54,571 nt of DNA from Fibrobacteraceae bacterium (GCA_017631885.1 JAGBSH010000015.1:1-54571); one strand, 5' to 3'; numbered from the stretch's first letter, positions 35,277 through 44,513 are shown. Numbers and translations: made by a program. Notes: generated from the sequence alone by a model not told the origin.

Positions 35277-36029
35277 TTAATGTTTAGAATGGCAATGAGA
35301 ATGATCATGATCTGAAAGCACTCGATGTCCAACAACACCATGCGCAATAAGGTCTATTTCGCACCCATAGGCTTCATGCAAAGATTCTCCGGTAAGACCA
35401 TTGCCTGGGTGATAATGCACACAACGATTCACACATAAAACACTTTTTACATATTTTGAAATAGCCATCAAATCATGACTCACCAAAACAATAGTCATAT
35501 CTTGATTCAATTTTGCCAAAAGTTTAAACAAATTTTCTTGGCCTTGCGCATCCATATTACTAGACGGTTCATCTAAAAAAAGTATTTTCGGCTTACAAGC
35601 TAAAGCTCTTGCAATTAAAACTTTCTGCCGTTCCCCCCCAGAAAGTTCCCCTAATCGTTTATCAGCAAAATCCTGAACTCCAACTTTTTCTAAAAGTGGT
35701 TTTAATTCCGAAAGATTCTCTTTTCCTTTAACAAATCCGGTTGCCACACATTGAGTCACTGTTATCGGAAATTCCAAATTAGCATTTGTATTTTGCGGGA
35801 CATAACCAACAGGAATTTTGCGACAAGGAACATTTTCTCCAAATATTTGTACAGTTCCTGTTGCTGGTTTCAAAAGACCAAGAAGCAATTTTAAAAGAGT
35901 TGTTTTTCCTCCCCCGTTTGGCCCTATCAAAGCTAACAAATCTCCTTCAGGGATAGAAAACGAAGTGTTTTCAATAATGGTTGAACGAGAATACCCAAAA
36001 GAAAGATTTTTGACTTCAATCGCATTCAT
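35277..36029 (-). CDS. znuC: zinc-type ABC transporter ATPase (ZnuC-like)
   Basis: This is the ATPase of a metal ABC importer. Walker A is GPNGGGKTTLL, the Q-loop is VGYVPQNTN, the signature is LGELSGGERQKVLIARAL, Walker B is ILFLDEPSSNMD, and the switch His is in VLVSHDL. The 250-residue product ends in a His-rich tail (DHDHSHCHSKH), which points to zinc or a similar metal. It overlaps the binding-protein gene by one base (TAATG). The permease gene (znuB) that normally follows is missing: the operon ends here at a terminator. ZnuC and ZnuA must therefore pair with a permease encoded elsewhere. Confidence 0.9.
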   Translation of the reverse strand: MNAIEVKNLSFGYSRSTIIENTSFSIPEGDLLALIGPNGGGKTTLLKLLLGLLKPATGTVQIFGENVPCRKIPVGYVPQNTNANLEFPITVTQCVATGFVKGKENLSELKPLLEKVGVQDFADKRLGELSGGERQKVLIARALACKPKILFLDEPSSNMDAQGQENLFKLLAKLNQDMTIVLVSHDLMAISKYVKSVLCVNRCVHYHPGNGLTGESLHEAYGCEIDLIAHGVVGHRVLSDHDHSHCHSKH

Positions 36030-36865
36030 TATTGCACCTTAGAGAGAGTTTCCAAAAGAATTTTTATGGCTTTTTCAAAATCATAAGCCAAAGGATTCAA
36101 AGTCACTACATTAGCATTCAAAGATTTTGCAATCATTTCTGCAGAACGCTTGCTGAAATTAGGCATAATAAAAATGGATTGAATTTTTGATTTCTTAGCT
36201 TCTTGAATCAAATGTTGCAAATCTTTAGGTTTTGGTTCTTTACCATTTGCCTCAATACAAAGTTGCTTAAAACCATAATCTCTCGCAAAATAACCAAATG
36301 AAGGGTGAAACACCATAAATGTTTTCTTTTCTTCTGGTAATTTTTTAGAAAGAGATTCTATTGAATCTGATAAAGAAACTAATTCTTCCATATACGTGTT
36401 AAAATTTTCTAGGTAAAAGTTTTCCCCTTGTGGATCATACTGCATTAAAACAGCTAACATATTTTTTAAAATAATCTGAACATTCTTAAGAGAGACCCAA
36501 AGATGCGGGTCTAAAGCCTCACTTTCATGATGATGGTCGTCTAAACTTTCAAACTGAATTCCGGAATCTAATGCTAAAATTTTAACTTTTGAATTTACAC
36601 CTTTAAATCGAGGCAACCAATTTTTATCTAATCCAGAGCTATCCGTAAAATAAATTTCTGCTTTCGAAAAATCTTTTAATGTTCCAGGTTTGGGCTCAAA
36701 AGTATGTGGGTCAGAGCCTTCTGGAACGAGCACAACAATTTCTATTCTATCCTTTCCTAAACGGGATAGCATTTTGGCGTAAGGTTGCAAAGTGACTGCT
36801 ACTGTTAAAACAGGAGATGCCAATAATGTTGAAGCTAAAGACAATATCAGAAAAAAATATTTCAT
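36029..36865 (-). CDS. znuA: metal-binding lipoprotein/periplasmic protein ZnuA-like
   Basis: The cluster A-I solute-binding fold is clear. A signal peptide (MKYFFLILSLASTLLAS) is followed by VLVPEGSDPHTFEPKPGTL (first His ligand), the His-rich loop DDHHHESEALDPHLWVSLKN (second His) and MVFHPSFGYFARDYG (third His). Total 278 residues. The short His-rich loop is typical of zinc rather than manganese binders. The ATG at 36865 overlaps the stop of the HAD gene as ATGA; this coupling and AAGGG just upstream support it over a TTG at 36883. No Zur box was identified. Confidence 0.88.
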   Translation of the reverse strand: MKYFFLILSLASTLLASPVLTVAVTLQPYAKMLSRLGKDRIEIVVLVPEGSDPHTFEPKPGTLKDFSKAEIYFTDSSGLDKNWLPRFKGVNSKVKILALDSGIQFESLDDHHHESEALDPHLWVSLKNVQIILKNMLAVLMQYDPQGENFYLENFNTYMEELVSLSDSIESLSKKLPEEKKTFMVFHPSFGYFARDYGFKQLCIEANGKEPKPKDLQHLIQEAKKSKIQSIFIMPNFSKRSAEMIAKSLNANVVTLNPLAYDFEKAIKILLETLSKVQ

Positions 36866-37674
36866 ATTCCCTTCTGGAAACAAGAATCAAAATCAATATC
36901 AGCAACCGTTTCTGCAACAATATCAGGTTGTCTTGCTTGTCTTGCCAAATCACTTCTACTTGTTTCACCACAAAGCGCTAAAGCAAAACGACACCCCGAA
37001 CGAATAGCTAATTCAAAATCGGTATAAAGTCTATCTCCAACCAACAAAATTTCTTCTGCTGCACAATGATTCAAAACAGGGGCTAACATATCTGGATTCG
37101 GTTTTCCAAACGAAAACTCAGGCCTTACATGGTAGGCAGTTTCAAACATTGAAAGAAAAGAACCAATATCTGGAACCGGCCCCATCGCATCAGGACAAAC
37201 CAAATCGCTATGAGTTACCCAAAAACGAACGCCTCGTTGGATTCGCCAAGAAACTTCACAAAGTTCTTTATAATCAAAAGAATTGTGATAAGCAACCAAA
37301 ACTAATTCTGTTTCTTTTATAGATGGACGCAAATTCAAAGACGGATCTTGAGCCGCAAACCATTCTGTAACTTCTGGGTTTCCAAAGAAGAAAACATTTT
37401 TAATCTTTTCTTGATGAATTTTTTGAAGTGCTAATGTCAAAGCAGAGATAATTGCTGAATCACCTTGCAATGGAAGTCCCATTTTTAAAAGTCGATTTTT
37501 ATAAAAAACAGGCGATTTACTTGTATTATTACTCAAATAATAAACAGGAACATGTTCTGCGACACGGCATACTGTTTCTACGGCACCAACAAAAGGCTTT
37601 CCACTCAGATAAAGTGTACCATCAAGATCAAAGACTACGGCTCGAATAGGTTTTGCAACTCGCTTTTTTTCCAT
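36862..37674 (-). CDS. HAD-IIA family phosphatase (NagD-like)
   Basis: The motif FDLDGTLYLSGKPFVGAVE (residues 15-33), YYLSNNTSKSP (motif II) and the C-terminal FGKPNPDMLAPVLNHCAAEEILLVGDRLYTDFELAIRSG (motifs III and IV) place it in HAD subfamily IIA, with NagD and phosphoglycolate/4-nitrophenyl phosphatases. The 270-residue length is normal. The frame is open well upstream, into rsmE on the other strand, but ATG at 37674 gives the proper N-terminus. It is the first gene of an operon with znuA and znuC, so it may be a metal-dependent phosphatase controlled with zinc uptake. Substrate unknown. Confidence 0.88.
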   Translation of the reverse strand: MEKKRVAKPIRAVVFDLDGTLYLSGKPFVGAVETVCRVAEHVPVYYLSNNTSKSPVFYKNRLLKMGLPLQGDSAIISALTLALQKIHQEKIKNVFFFGNPEVTEWFAAQDPSLNLRPSIKETELVLVAYHNSFDYKELCEVSWRIQRGVRFWVTHSDLVCPDAMGPVPDIGSFLSMFETAYHVRPEFSFGKPNPDMLAPVLNHCAAEEILLVGDRLYTDFELAIRSGCRFALALCGETSRSDLARQARQPDIVAETVADIDFDSCFQKGI

Positions 37675-37705
37675 ACTCCGTAAAATATAATTAGATTTAG
37701 AGCCT

Positions 37706-38413
37706 ATGAAATCCCCAGATACTCGCTTTTTCCTTTCTCCCTTGTTGATTGGCGAACAAATACTCTCTGAAGAAGAAAGTAAACACGCCACAAAAGTTTG
37801 TCGTGCGCAAGTTGGCGATATATTACTAGTTTGTGATGGTAAAGGTAAATTAGCTGAAGCTGAAATTTTAGAAGCCAACCCAAAAGCTTGTAAAATCCTT
37901 ATTAAAAGCATTTCAATCCTTGAAAAAGAGCCTCCTCGCTTACAGTTGGCCATTGCCTGTTTAAAAGATGATGCTAATGAAGAAGTCTCATTTCATGTTG
38001 CACAAGCAAATGTTTCTAAAATCATACTTTTACGAACAGAACATTCTCAAGAACCTAAAAATTCTGATTTATCCCGTTTGGTAAGACGCTGTCATTTAAA
38101 AAGCCGTGTTAGCTTAAAACAATCTATGAAATCATGGGAAACAGAAATAGAAGGTCCTATTGAATTAAAAGATTGGTTAAAAACCGTTGAAGGAACTCTT
38201 GTGCTTTGCGATATAAACGGACAATCTCAATTAGAAAATTTAGATTCAAATGTTCCTACAACGCTTCTCATCGGTCCAGAAGGTGGTTTTTCAGAGAAAG
38301 AAATAGAACTGATTAAAAATGTTCCTAATGCCAAAACACAATTATTAAAACTAGGAAACACGCGCTTACGTGCAAGGACTGCCGCTTTATTAGCTTTAGG
38401 TAAACTAGTCTAA
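37706..38413 (+). CDS. rsmE: 16S rRNA m3U1498 methyltransferase RsmE
   Basis: RsmE methylates N3 of U1498 in 16S rRNA, using a SPOUT knot. The N-terminal PUA-like part has EEESKHATKVCRAQVGD (the H..VLR block of the family). The knot region has LLIGPEGGFSEKEIELI and LKLGNTRLRARTAALLALG, with GPEGGFS and LRARTA diagnostic. The length of 235 residues is typical. It is divergent from the HAD phosphatase with only 31 bases between starts. The last nine bases overlap the convergent PIN-domain gene. Confidence 0.95.
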   Translation: MKSPDTRFFLSPLLIGEQILSEEESKHATKVCRAQVGDILLVCDGKGKLAEAEILEANPKACKILIKSISILEKEPPRLQLAIACLKDDANEEVSFHVAQANVSKIILLRTEHSQEPKNSDLSRLVRRCHLKSRVSLKQSMKSWETEIEGPIELKDWLKTVEGTLVLCDINGQSQLENLDSNVPTTLLIGPEGGFSEKEIELIKNVPNAKTQLLKLGNTRLRARTAALLALGKLV

Positions 38414-38845
38414 CAAAAGAGAACTTGGTGTAACTATTACCGCATCTAAGTAATCATTCCAATCTTCGTTCAATGTAAAAACGGCATCTGCTCCAGAAAC
38501 AAAAGCGGTTGCTATTTGAAAAGATTCTCCTAAATCCAAACCATATTTATTTCTAAAACTCGCCGCAACCTGAGCTATTTCGGCATCAATTTCTCTTAGC
38601 GCCACGCCAAGAGACCTAGTAAAAAATTCTTTATACTGACGAACTAATAAAGAAGCGTCTTTTTCATAAGCTCGATAAGAAATTTCATGCAAGGTTATCG
38701 GGGAAACAACCATCTGCAAATTTTTTTCATAAGCCACATCTAAAACTTTAGAAATCACAGGGAAAATATCCATGTCTGCTTGTAACAACTTTTGAATAGG
38801 GCCCGAATCCAAAAATAAGAGTCTTGCTTTTTCAATGCGTTGCAT
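38405..38845 (-). CDS. PIN-domain protein
   Basis: A 146-residue PIN-type nuclease-like protein. Acidic positions expected of the active site are visible in LFLDSGPIQKLL, ITLHEISYRAY, GLDLGESFQIATAFVSGADAVFTLNEDW. PIN proteins are usually toxins cutting RNA, but no small antitoxin gene (AbrB, RHH or Phd type) sits beside it. It starts within the stop codon of the preceding gene (TAATG), so it is translationally coupled to the lysine-rich secreted protein rather than to an antitoxin. A non-toxin RNase role is possible. Confidence 0.75.
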   Translation of the reverse strand: MQRIEKARLLFLDSGPIQKLLQADMDIFPVISKVLDVAYEKNLQMVVSPITLHEISYRAYEKDASLLVRQYKEFFTRSLGVALREIDAEIAQVAASFRNKYGLDLGESFQIATAFVSGADAVFTLNEDWNDYLDAVIVTPSSLLLD

Positions 38846-39861
38846 TATTCGTAAATCTCCATATAAGCAGCGTCTTCTCTGTTACCAGCCCGCACCATTT
38901 TATAGCGTTCGGCTTTAGGATAATAATACCAAAGCATCCATTCATTGGACATATCTGTGCGTTTTGTTTTCCAAATAATCGGTTTTTCACCATTTAGAAA
39001 ATCTTTCTTTGCTGGAATCATCCGTTCAAACGGACGATATTTATGCACTCTGTCATCACAGCGCCTTTCAATAACACCTGTACCTCCAGCACTCCAAACA
39101 ATTTCTACAGTACAATCATCTTCATCTCGAATTTTTTCACATGAAAAAGAGCCTTCCGGACACCAGACAAATTTTTTGAATTTAGCCCTACGTTCTGGTT
39201 CATTAAAAACTTCAGCTTTACGACTTCTTTCTGAAAATCTATCATAAACCCCAGCTAAAGTGTAATTTCCATAATTGTACTCAGTACAACCTTGCTGAGC
39301 TACGCGTACTTTGCGTTGATAGAGATCTATATCAATTTTACAACCAGGTTCACTATATTGAAACCGTTTGTGTTCTCCGGCATTAATTATTGGAGCATTT
39401 CCAAAAGCAATTTCTGCTCTACCATCAAGAGGACCATTTTGGATAGTCACGTTAAATTTACCCGGTGAATTCGGAGACTTTTCTAAAATCACATGCCCAG
39501 AAGCCGAAGCGTAACGCCCGCTTAAATCAGAAGCTTTTTCCTTAAAACGAGCAAATTCAGCTCGACGCACAAAACCTTTTCCAAACTTGGTTTTTACAGG
39601 AATAAAAGCTGGTGGTTCTTTGGGTGTAAATTCTTCATAAATAACTTTTTTCTTTTTCTTGCCTTTTTTATTTTTCACATAAATTGTTTTTTTCTTTTTC
39701 TTTTTTGGAATAGGCAATTCTTCTACAAAATCAGCATAGGTTATAGTTCCTCTGACTTTAGAATTTTCATTTTCTTGAGCATAAATAGTTAAACTCTGCT
39801 GCGCTAAAACAAATGCAGGAAAGGTTAATAAAAAGAATAAAACAAAGCAAATTTTTTTCAT
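38845..39861 (-). CDS. secreted protein with SH3-like start and lysine-rich insert, unknown
   Basis: A signal peptide (FVLFFLLTFPAFVLAQQ) is followed by a bacterial SH3-like strand pattern (LTIYAQENENSKVRGTITYADFV). An extreme lysine-rich insert follows at about residues 51-72 (KKKKKKTIYV, KKGKKKKKV) before the SH3-like part resumes. The C-terminal 230 residues have six conserved-looking cysteines and many aromatics, and match no family known to me. ATG at 39861 gives the complete signal peptide. The protein is 338 residues long, is translationally coupled to the downstream PIN gene and follows the FGE-like lipoprotein gene on the same strand. Confidence 0.75.
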   Translation of the reverse strand: MKKICFVLFFLLTFPAFVLAQQSLTIYAQENENSKVRGTITYADFVEELPIPKKKKKKTIYVKNKKGKKKKKVIYEEFTPKEPPAFIPVKTKFGKGFVRRAEFARFKEKASDLSGRYASASGHVILEKSPNSPGKFNVTIQNGPLDGRAEIAFGNAPIINAGEHKRFQYSEPGCKIDIDLYQRKVRVAQQGCTEYNYGNYTLAGVYDRFSERSRKAEVFNEPERRAKFKKFVWCPEGSFSCEKIRDEDDCTVEIVWSAGGTGVIERRCDDRVHKYRPFERMIPAKKDFLNGEKPIIWKTKRTDMSNEWMLWYYYPKAERYKMVRAGNREDAAYMEIYE

Positions 39862-39941
39862 ATTGGAAAGATAACTTAATTTAATCAAAAGAAATATTTA
39901 TTTATAAAATCTTACAAAAAACCTACATTCTTTTCAAGCAA

Positions 39942-42257
39942 TCACTCTTCTGGATAAGCACAACACCTAAATCCAATAGATGAATTTTTATAAAATGCCG
40001 CCACTTTTTTATAAGGTGTATTGCCTCCTAACAAGAAAACCACTTCGATTCTATCCGGTTCATATTCCATATTTCCAGCTAAATTTTTTAACCACTTTTC
40101 TCCCCCTTTGCGATATTCTTGTAAAGGAGCATAATCATAACCTACAATTTCTCCTGTTGCAGGATTTTTTACAGCAAAAAATTGCAAAGAATCCTTAAAA
40201 TCTTTTTGCGTTAACTTTTTATAAAGCGTTCTTGTTGTATCTTCTACTAAACTTGTATCTACAACTGTCCCACTACGATACAAATAAACGATTGTATCTT
40301 TTACAAAAGCGCGCCTTGTATAAAATGGAAAGAATCTGTTTGTACAAAGCGCAATAGATTCTCTATCAAGCCCATCATAAGAACGATAACTAGAACCTTT
40401 TAGCAATTCCAATGTATCTGCAGAACGTCCTAAAACCCATTCTTGATAATTTCCGGGTAAATCACGCACACCAGAAGCATTCACACATTTATAATTACGA
40501 GCTTCTAATGATGCCGCCGAAATAGAATCATTTGTCGCTACATTACAATTAGTGTAAAGGTATTCAGATGCTGAAATATCTTCTTCTACAACTCCATAAG
40601 AAGAAATGCCATTTGTCAAACAAACTAACTCCCAATCACGTTCTCCACAAAGAGCTGTTTTAAATCCTGATACAGAAAGAGAACTACAAGCCGCAACCGC
40701 TTCTGAATGGAGAACATTTGTCATAAATTCTCCCGAAGAATCTTGATGTTCAAAACGTTCCATACAAAAACGCAAAGAATCACCTAAAGCCACAGGTAAA
40801 AATCCTTCTGGACAATTCATATTTGCATTTTCTCCTGGAGAAACATAAATCGTATCTATCAAAGCCCTAGAATAATACCCAGATGAATCTATTGAACGCA
40901 CTCGTAAAATTAAAGTATCTCCAGGAGAAACCCAACGAATCGTATCTGTAACAAATGTTCCCTTTTCAAAATACTGCATAGAATCTGATTCTATTGCATA
41001 ATAATCTAAATAGCGTTCCTCTGATTTACCACCAGCCTCACTTAAACGAACCCATTCATCATTCATCCACCTATCTATTTCGTAAGATTCAACACTGCGA
41101 TAACAGAAAAATTCATAACAAGTATCTGGCACAACTAAAACAGAATCTTCTAATATACCATGATCTTCTTTAAATGGATCTAAACTCCGACTCCAAAAAA
41201 TCCGTAGTCGATTATTACTATCTAAACGCGCAAGTTCTGGCTTTAAAGAATCTCTCATAAACCATAAAGCCGTAGGCATTGTTGGTGCCACTTTATCAGT
41301 TGTAATAAACATTTGATTCATTTCGGCTGACGTTGTTGAACCAGAATAATTTCCAGAAGAATCAAATGCTGTAATCCCAATCGTATAACGTGATTGTGAT
41401 TTTAATCCAGAAAGAACCAAGCGGAAACGATTTAAAGAATCCGTTTCTGAAAAACCTTCTCCATCAAGAACTGCCAAGCGAAGGTAACGTTTTTCTTCTT
41501 TATCAGAAATTTTTTCATCTAACCAGACAGAATCATTACGAGCTCGAAAACGAGCATTTTTTACATAAAGTTCACTTCCTAAAGAATCCGTTTTCAAAGA
41601 ATGAATAACAGTAACTTTTAAATCTTTGATGCTTTCAGATTCATCTAACGCATAAACAACCACATTATACCCTGCAATCGGCCCAGAAATATTTTCTGGC
41701 GTATAAAAATCAGTCTGATCTGTTGGCCTAGACCAATCAAATGCAGCGCCAGTAGCCCATACAGAATCTTGCAAAGAAATAATTGCTGGTGCCATATCAT
41801 CGCCGAAATGCACAAATACCCGCTGCACTGCTCCAGGGTCTTCACCATCTGTATATTCAGGCCAAATAGCGATTTGTACACTATCTCTATCAGCAAATTC
41901 TTTCAATTCTTCTGTCAAATCTAAAGTATCATAATAACCTTTAGGTTCCTTTGGAAAAGGTATTTCCATCGTAGCATTCTTTTTTGCTTCAGAAGAAACA
42001 GAACGAGTTGTATCATCAATAACTGTAGTATCTAACCATATTAAAAATTGTTTTAAATCTTCTGTTTCTATTGGATAGCGATAACGCAAACGGAAACAAG
42101 AACTTTCTTTTGAATCTGCAGCACAAGTTTTCAAAATACTCATTTCAAGAATTTCTCTATCAAAAAGGTATTCTTCACCATCAGAATCATCAGAACATGC
42201 TATGCAAAAAATAGCACAGCACAAAAAAGAAAGTATTAAAAACAATTTCTTTTTCAT
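39942..42257 (-). CDS. large lipoprotein with fibronectin-like region and C-terminal FGE-like domain
   Basis: The lipobox CIAC ends a normal signal peptide. About 400 residues of beta-rich sequence follow, with fibronectin type III-like elements (LSGLKSQSRYTIGITAFDSSGNYS). The C-terminal 250 residues resemble the FGE/SUMF1 fold: FCMERFEHQDSSGEFM, ALCGERDWELVCLTNG, VRDLPGNYQEWVLGRS, LLKGSSYRSYD and the ending SIGFRCCAYPEE. That mirrors the protein at 6048-7172 and suggests a paralogous family of surface scaffolds. It has 771 residues and starts six bases after the glnN stop, so it may be read through from glnN. Function unknown. Confidence 0.8.
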   Translation of the reverse strand: MKKKLFLILSFLCCAIFCIACSDDSDGEEYLFDREILEMSILKTCAADSKESSCFRLRYRYPIETEDLKQFLIWLDTTVIDDTTRSVSSEAKKNATMEIPFPKEPKGYYDTLDLTEELKEFADRDSVQIAIWPEYTDGEDPGAVQRVFVHFGDDMAPAIISLQDSVWATGAAFDWSRPTDQTDFYTPENISGPIAGYNVVVYALDESESIKDLKVTVIHSLKTDSLGSELYVKNARFRARNDSVWLDEKISDKEEKRYLRLAVLDGEGFSETDSLNRFRLVLSGLKSQSRYTIGITAFDSSGNYSGSTTSAEMNQMFITTDKVAPTMPTALWFMRDSLKPELARLDSNNRLRIFWSRSLDPFKEDHGILEDSVLVVPDTCYEFFCYRSVESYEIDRWMNDEWVRLSEAGGKSEERYLDYYAIESDSMQYFEKGTFVTDTIRWVSPGDTLILRVRSIDSSGYYSRALIDTIYVSPGENANMNCPEGFLPVALGDSLRFCMERFEHQDSSGEFMTNVLHSEAVAACSSLSVSGFKTALCGERDWELVCLTNGISSYGVVEEDISASEYLYTNCNVATNDSISAASLEARNYKCVNASGVRDLPGNYQEWVLGRSADTLELLKGSSYRSYDGLDRESIALCTNRFFPFYTRRAFVKDTIVYLYRSGTVVDTSLVEDTTRTLYKKLTQKDFKDSLQFFAVKNPATGEIVGYDYAPLQEYRKGGEKWLKNLAGNMEYEPDRIEVVFLLGGNTPYKKVAAFYKNSSIGFRCCAYPEE

Positions 42258-42263
42258 TAAATA

Positions 42264-44321
42264 CTACCCGACAAAAAACATTTCCCCATAACCAGGCAAA
42301 GGCCATTGATTTTCTGGCACAATCAATTCTAACGCATCAGCAGCTTCACGAACTTTTTCCATTGCTTTAACATTTTCCTTTGCAATGTTTTTGCGCAAAG
42401 ACTTTTCTAACAATTGAATGCCTGCCAAAAGATCATCAACCAAATCAGCGACTTCTTTTGCATATTTAGAAAGTGTATCAGATTCCACCGCATCAGCAGA
42501 ATCAGCAAGTTCTGTTGCATAAGAAATAGCAGCCGGTAAAATCATTGTCTTAGCAATTCTCAAAGAACATTCCGCTTCAAGAGTAATAATAGTTTCATAA
42601 TGTTGATTGCCTATCACATAACGGCTCTTTAACTCCTCACGAGAAAGCACATTATATTTTTCAAACAAAGCAACAACGTTTTCATCTAAATAAGCTTTTA
42701 AGGCTTCTGGCGTTGTCTGAATATTAGGAAGCCCACGACGTTTGGCTTCTTTAACCCATTCTTCACTATAACCATTGCCATCAAAAATTATTTTATCATG
42801 AGCATTAACTTCTTGAGTTAAAAGTTCTTGTAACGCAATATGGAATTCTTTACCACTAGCCAAATCATTTTCTAATTGCGTAAGCATTTCATCTAAAGAA
42901 GCTGCACAAATCAAATTCAAAACCGTATTCGCGGTAGCGCAACTTGCAGTCGAACCAACAGCACGCAATTCAAACTTATTACCAGTAAATGCAAACGGAC
43001 TTGTTCTGTTTCTATCTGTAGCATCTCTAGATAATTTAGGCAAAGAATCAACACCTATTTCCATTGATGTTGATGATTTAGACGACTTAGCCGCTCCAGT
43101 CTTTAATTGTTGCACTACATCACTTAATTGATCGCCAAGGAAAATGGAAATAATCGCAGGAGGCGCTTCATTTGCCCCAAGACGATGGTCGTTTCCAGGA
43201 GCAGCCACCGCTGCCCGAATCAACCGAGCATGTTCATCTACCGCTTTAATAATAGCCACAAGAATCAAAAGGAACTTTGCATTTTCTTGAGGATTTTTCC
43301 CTGGAGATAGCCAATTTTTCCCATCAGGACCAGTGATAGACCAATTATTATGCTTACCAGAACCATTCACTCCAGCAAATGGTTTTTCATGCAATAAGCA
43401 TACCAGATTATGGCGTGCAGCAACCATCTGGAGAACATCCATAGTAAGCATATTATGGTCAACAGCTAAATTCTGTTCTTCAAAAATAGGAGCTATTTCA
43501 AACTGTGCTGGCGCCACTTCATTGTGTCTTGTTTTAGCCGGAATTCCAAGTTTCCAAAGTTCGTTATCCACTTCAGCCATAAAGGAAAGAATCCGAGGCT
43601 TAATTTGTCCAAAATAATGGTCATCTAATTGTTGGTGTCTTGCAGGACGCACGCCAAAAAGTGTTCTACCTGTCTGAATCAAATCTGGTCGTTGTGCATA
43701 AAGATCCGCATCCACCAAGAAATATTCTTGTTCAGGACCTAATGTAGCGTATGGTCTTTTTGTTTCTGGCAAGCCAAATAATTTTCCCACACGATATAAT
43801 TGTGAAATCAAAGCTTTTTGAGAACGCAACAATGGTGTTTTTTTATCTAACGCTTGCCCATGATAGCCACAAAAAACAGTAGGGATACAAAGCACGGCCA
43901 AACCATCATCTGTTTTCTTAATAAAAGCAGGGCTTGTTGGGTCCCAAGCTGTATAACCTCTCGCTTCAAAAGTAGCTCTCAAACCACCTGATGGAAAACT
44001 AGAAGCATCTGGTTCTGCTTGCAATAATTCTTTTCCTGAAAAAGAAAAAATCACTCCACCATCAAAATCAGGATTAATAAAAGCATCGTGTTTTTCAGCA
44101 GTAACTCCAGTCAATGGTTGAAACCAATGCGTAAAATGAGTCACACCATGCTCCATAGCCCATGTCTTCATTCCCTCAGCTACTTCATCTGCAATAGAAG
44201 CATCTAAAGGCGCAGAACCTTCCATTGTTGATAAAAGACTATGAGTGGTTTTATCCGAAAGATACTTTGTCATAGTTTTAGCATTAAATACTAAACTACC
44301 GAACATGTCTTTGACATTCAT
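42264..44321 (-). CDS. glnN: type III glutamine synthetase
   Basis: Glutamine synthetase III makes glutamine from glutamate, ammonia and ATP. The N-terminal FGSLVFNAKTMTKYL and VTHFTHWFQPLTGVTAEKHDAF are diagnostic of GSIII. The catalytic core has TLGPEQEYFLVD, KTRHNEVAPAQFEIAP and the later GSGKHNNWSI. The 685 residues fit the 700-residue GSIII class and exclude the 470-residue type I. AAGGA lies eight bases before the ATG. It is a key nitrogen-assimilation enzyme in Bacteroidetes and Fibrobacter-like rumen bacteria. Two tRNA-related terminators precede it, so it has its own promoter in 44322-44410. Confidence 0.96.
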   Translation of the reverse strand: MNVKDMFGSLVFNAKTMTKYLSDKTTHSLLSTMEGSAPLDASIADEVAEGMKTWAMEHGVTHFTHWFQPLTGVTAEKHDAFINPDFDGGVIFSFSGKELLQAEPDASSFPSGGLRATFEARGYTAWDPTSPAFIKKTDDGLAVLCIPTVFCGYHGQALDKKTPLLRSQKALISQLYRVGKLFGLPETKRPYATLGPEQEYFLVDADLYAQRPDLIQTGRTLFGVRPARHQQLDDHYFGQIKPRILSFMAEVDNELWKLGIPAKTRHNEVAPAQFEIAPIFEEQNLAVDHNMLTMDVLQMVAARHNLVCLLHEKPFAGVNGSGKHNNWSITGPDGKNWLSPGKNPQENAKFLLILVAIIKAVDEHARLIRAAVAAPGNDHRLGANEAPPAIISIFLGDQLSDVVQQLKTGAAKSSKSSTSMEIGVDSLPKLSRDATDRNRTSPFAFTGNKFELRAVGSTASCATANTVLNLICAASLDEMLTQLENDLASGKEFHIALQELLTQEVNAHDKIIFDGNGYSEEWVKEAKRRGLPNIQTTPEALKAYLDENVVALFEKYNVLSREELKSRYVIGNQHYETIITLEAECSLRIAKTMILPAAISYATELADSADAVESDTLSKYAKEVADLVDDLLAGIQLLEKSLRKNIAKENVKAMEKVREAADALELIVPENQWPLPGYGEMFFVG

Positions 44322-44410
44322 TATAAAAATCCTTTCAATCCTAATTCATACCTACTTTTAAGGCAATTTGTTATCACTCGAAAAAATAGAAAGAATCAAC
44401 CATAAATACC

Positions 44411-44440
44411 AAAAAAAGTCCTCAAAAAGAGGACTTAAAA
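44411..44440 (-). terminator. terminator of tRNA-Arg
   Basis: On the minus strand TTTTAAGTCCTC-TTTTT-GAGGACTTTTTTT forms an eight-base stem with a T run immediately after the tRNA. Confidence 0.85.
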
Positions 44441-44513
44441 TACCCGGATTGCGACTCGAACGCAAATCGAACCCTTAGGAGGGGCTAGTTTTATCCTGTT
44501 AAACTATCCAGGC
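44441..44513 (-). tRNA. tRNA-Arg (anticodon CCT)
   Basis: Read on the minus strand, GCCTGGA pairs with TCCGGGT (acceptor) with A as discriminator. The D stem GTTT/AAAC is weak, the anticodon stem AGCCC/GGGTT encloses loop CTCCTAA (anticodon CCT, reading AGG), and the T arm is TTGCG-TTCGAGT-CGCAA. Length 73 bases. The D stem and the wobble pairs of the acceptor are poorer than in tRNA-Ala, but all arms are present and a terminator follows. Confidence 0.88.

Noticed and set aside
37675-37953. N-terminal extension of the HAD phosphatase frame
   Set aside because: It overlaps rsmE on the other strand and has no family similarity; ATG at 37674 gives the normal HAD-IIA start.
38405-38845. PIN protein as half of a toxin-antitoxin pair
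   Set aside because: No small antitoxin-like gene lies next to it; its coupled neighbour is a secreted protein.
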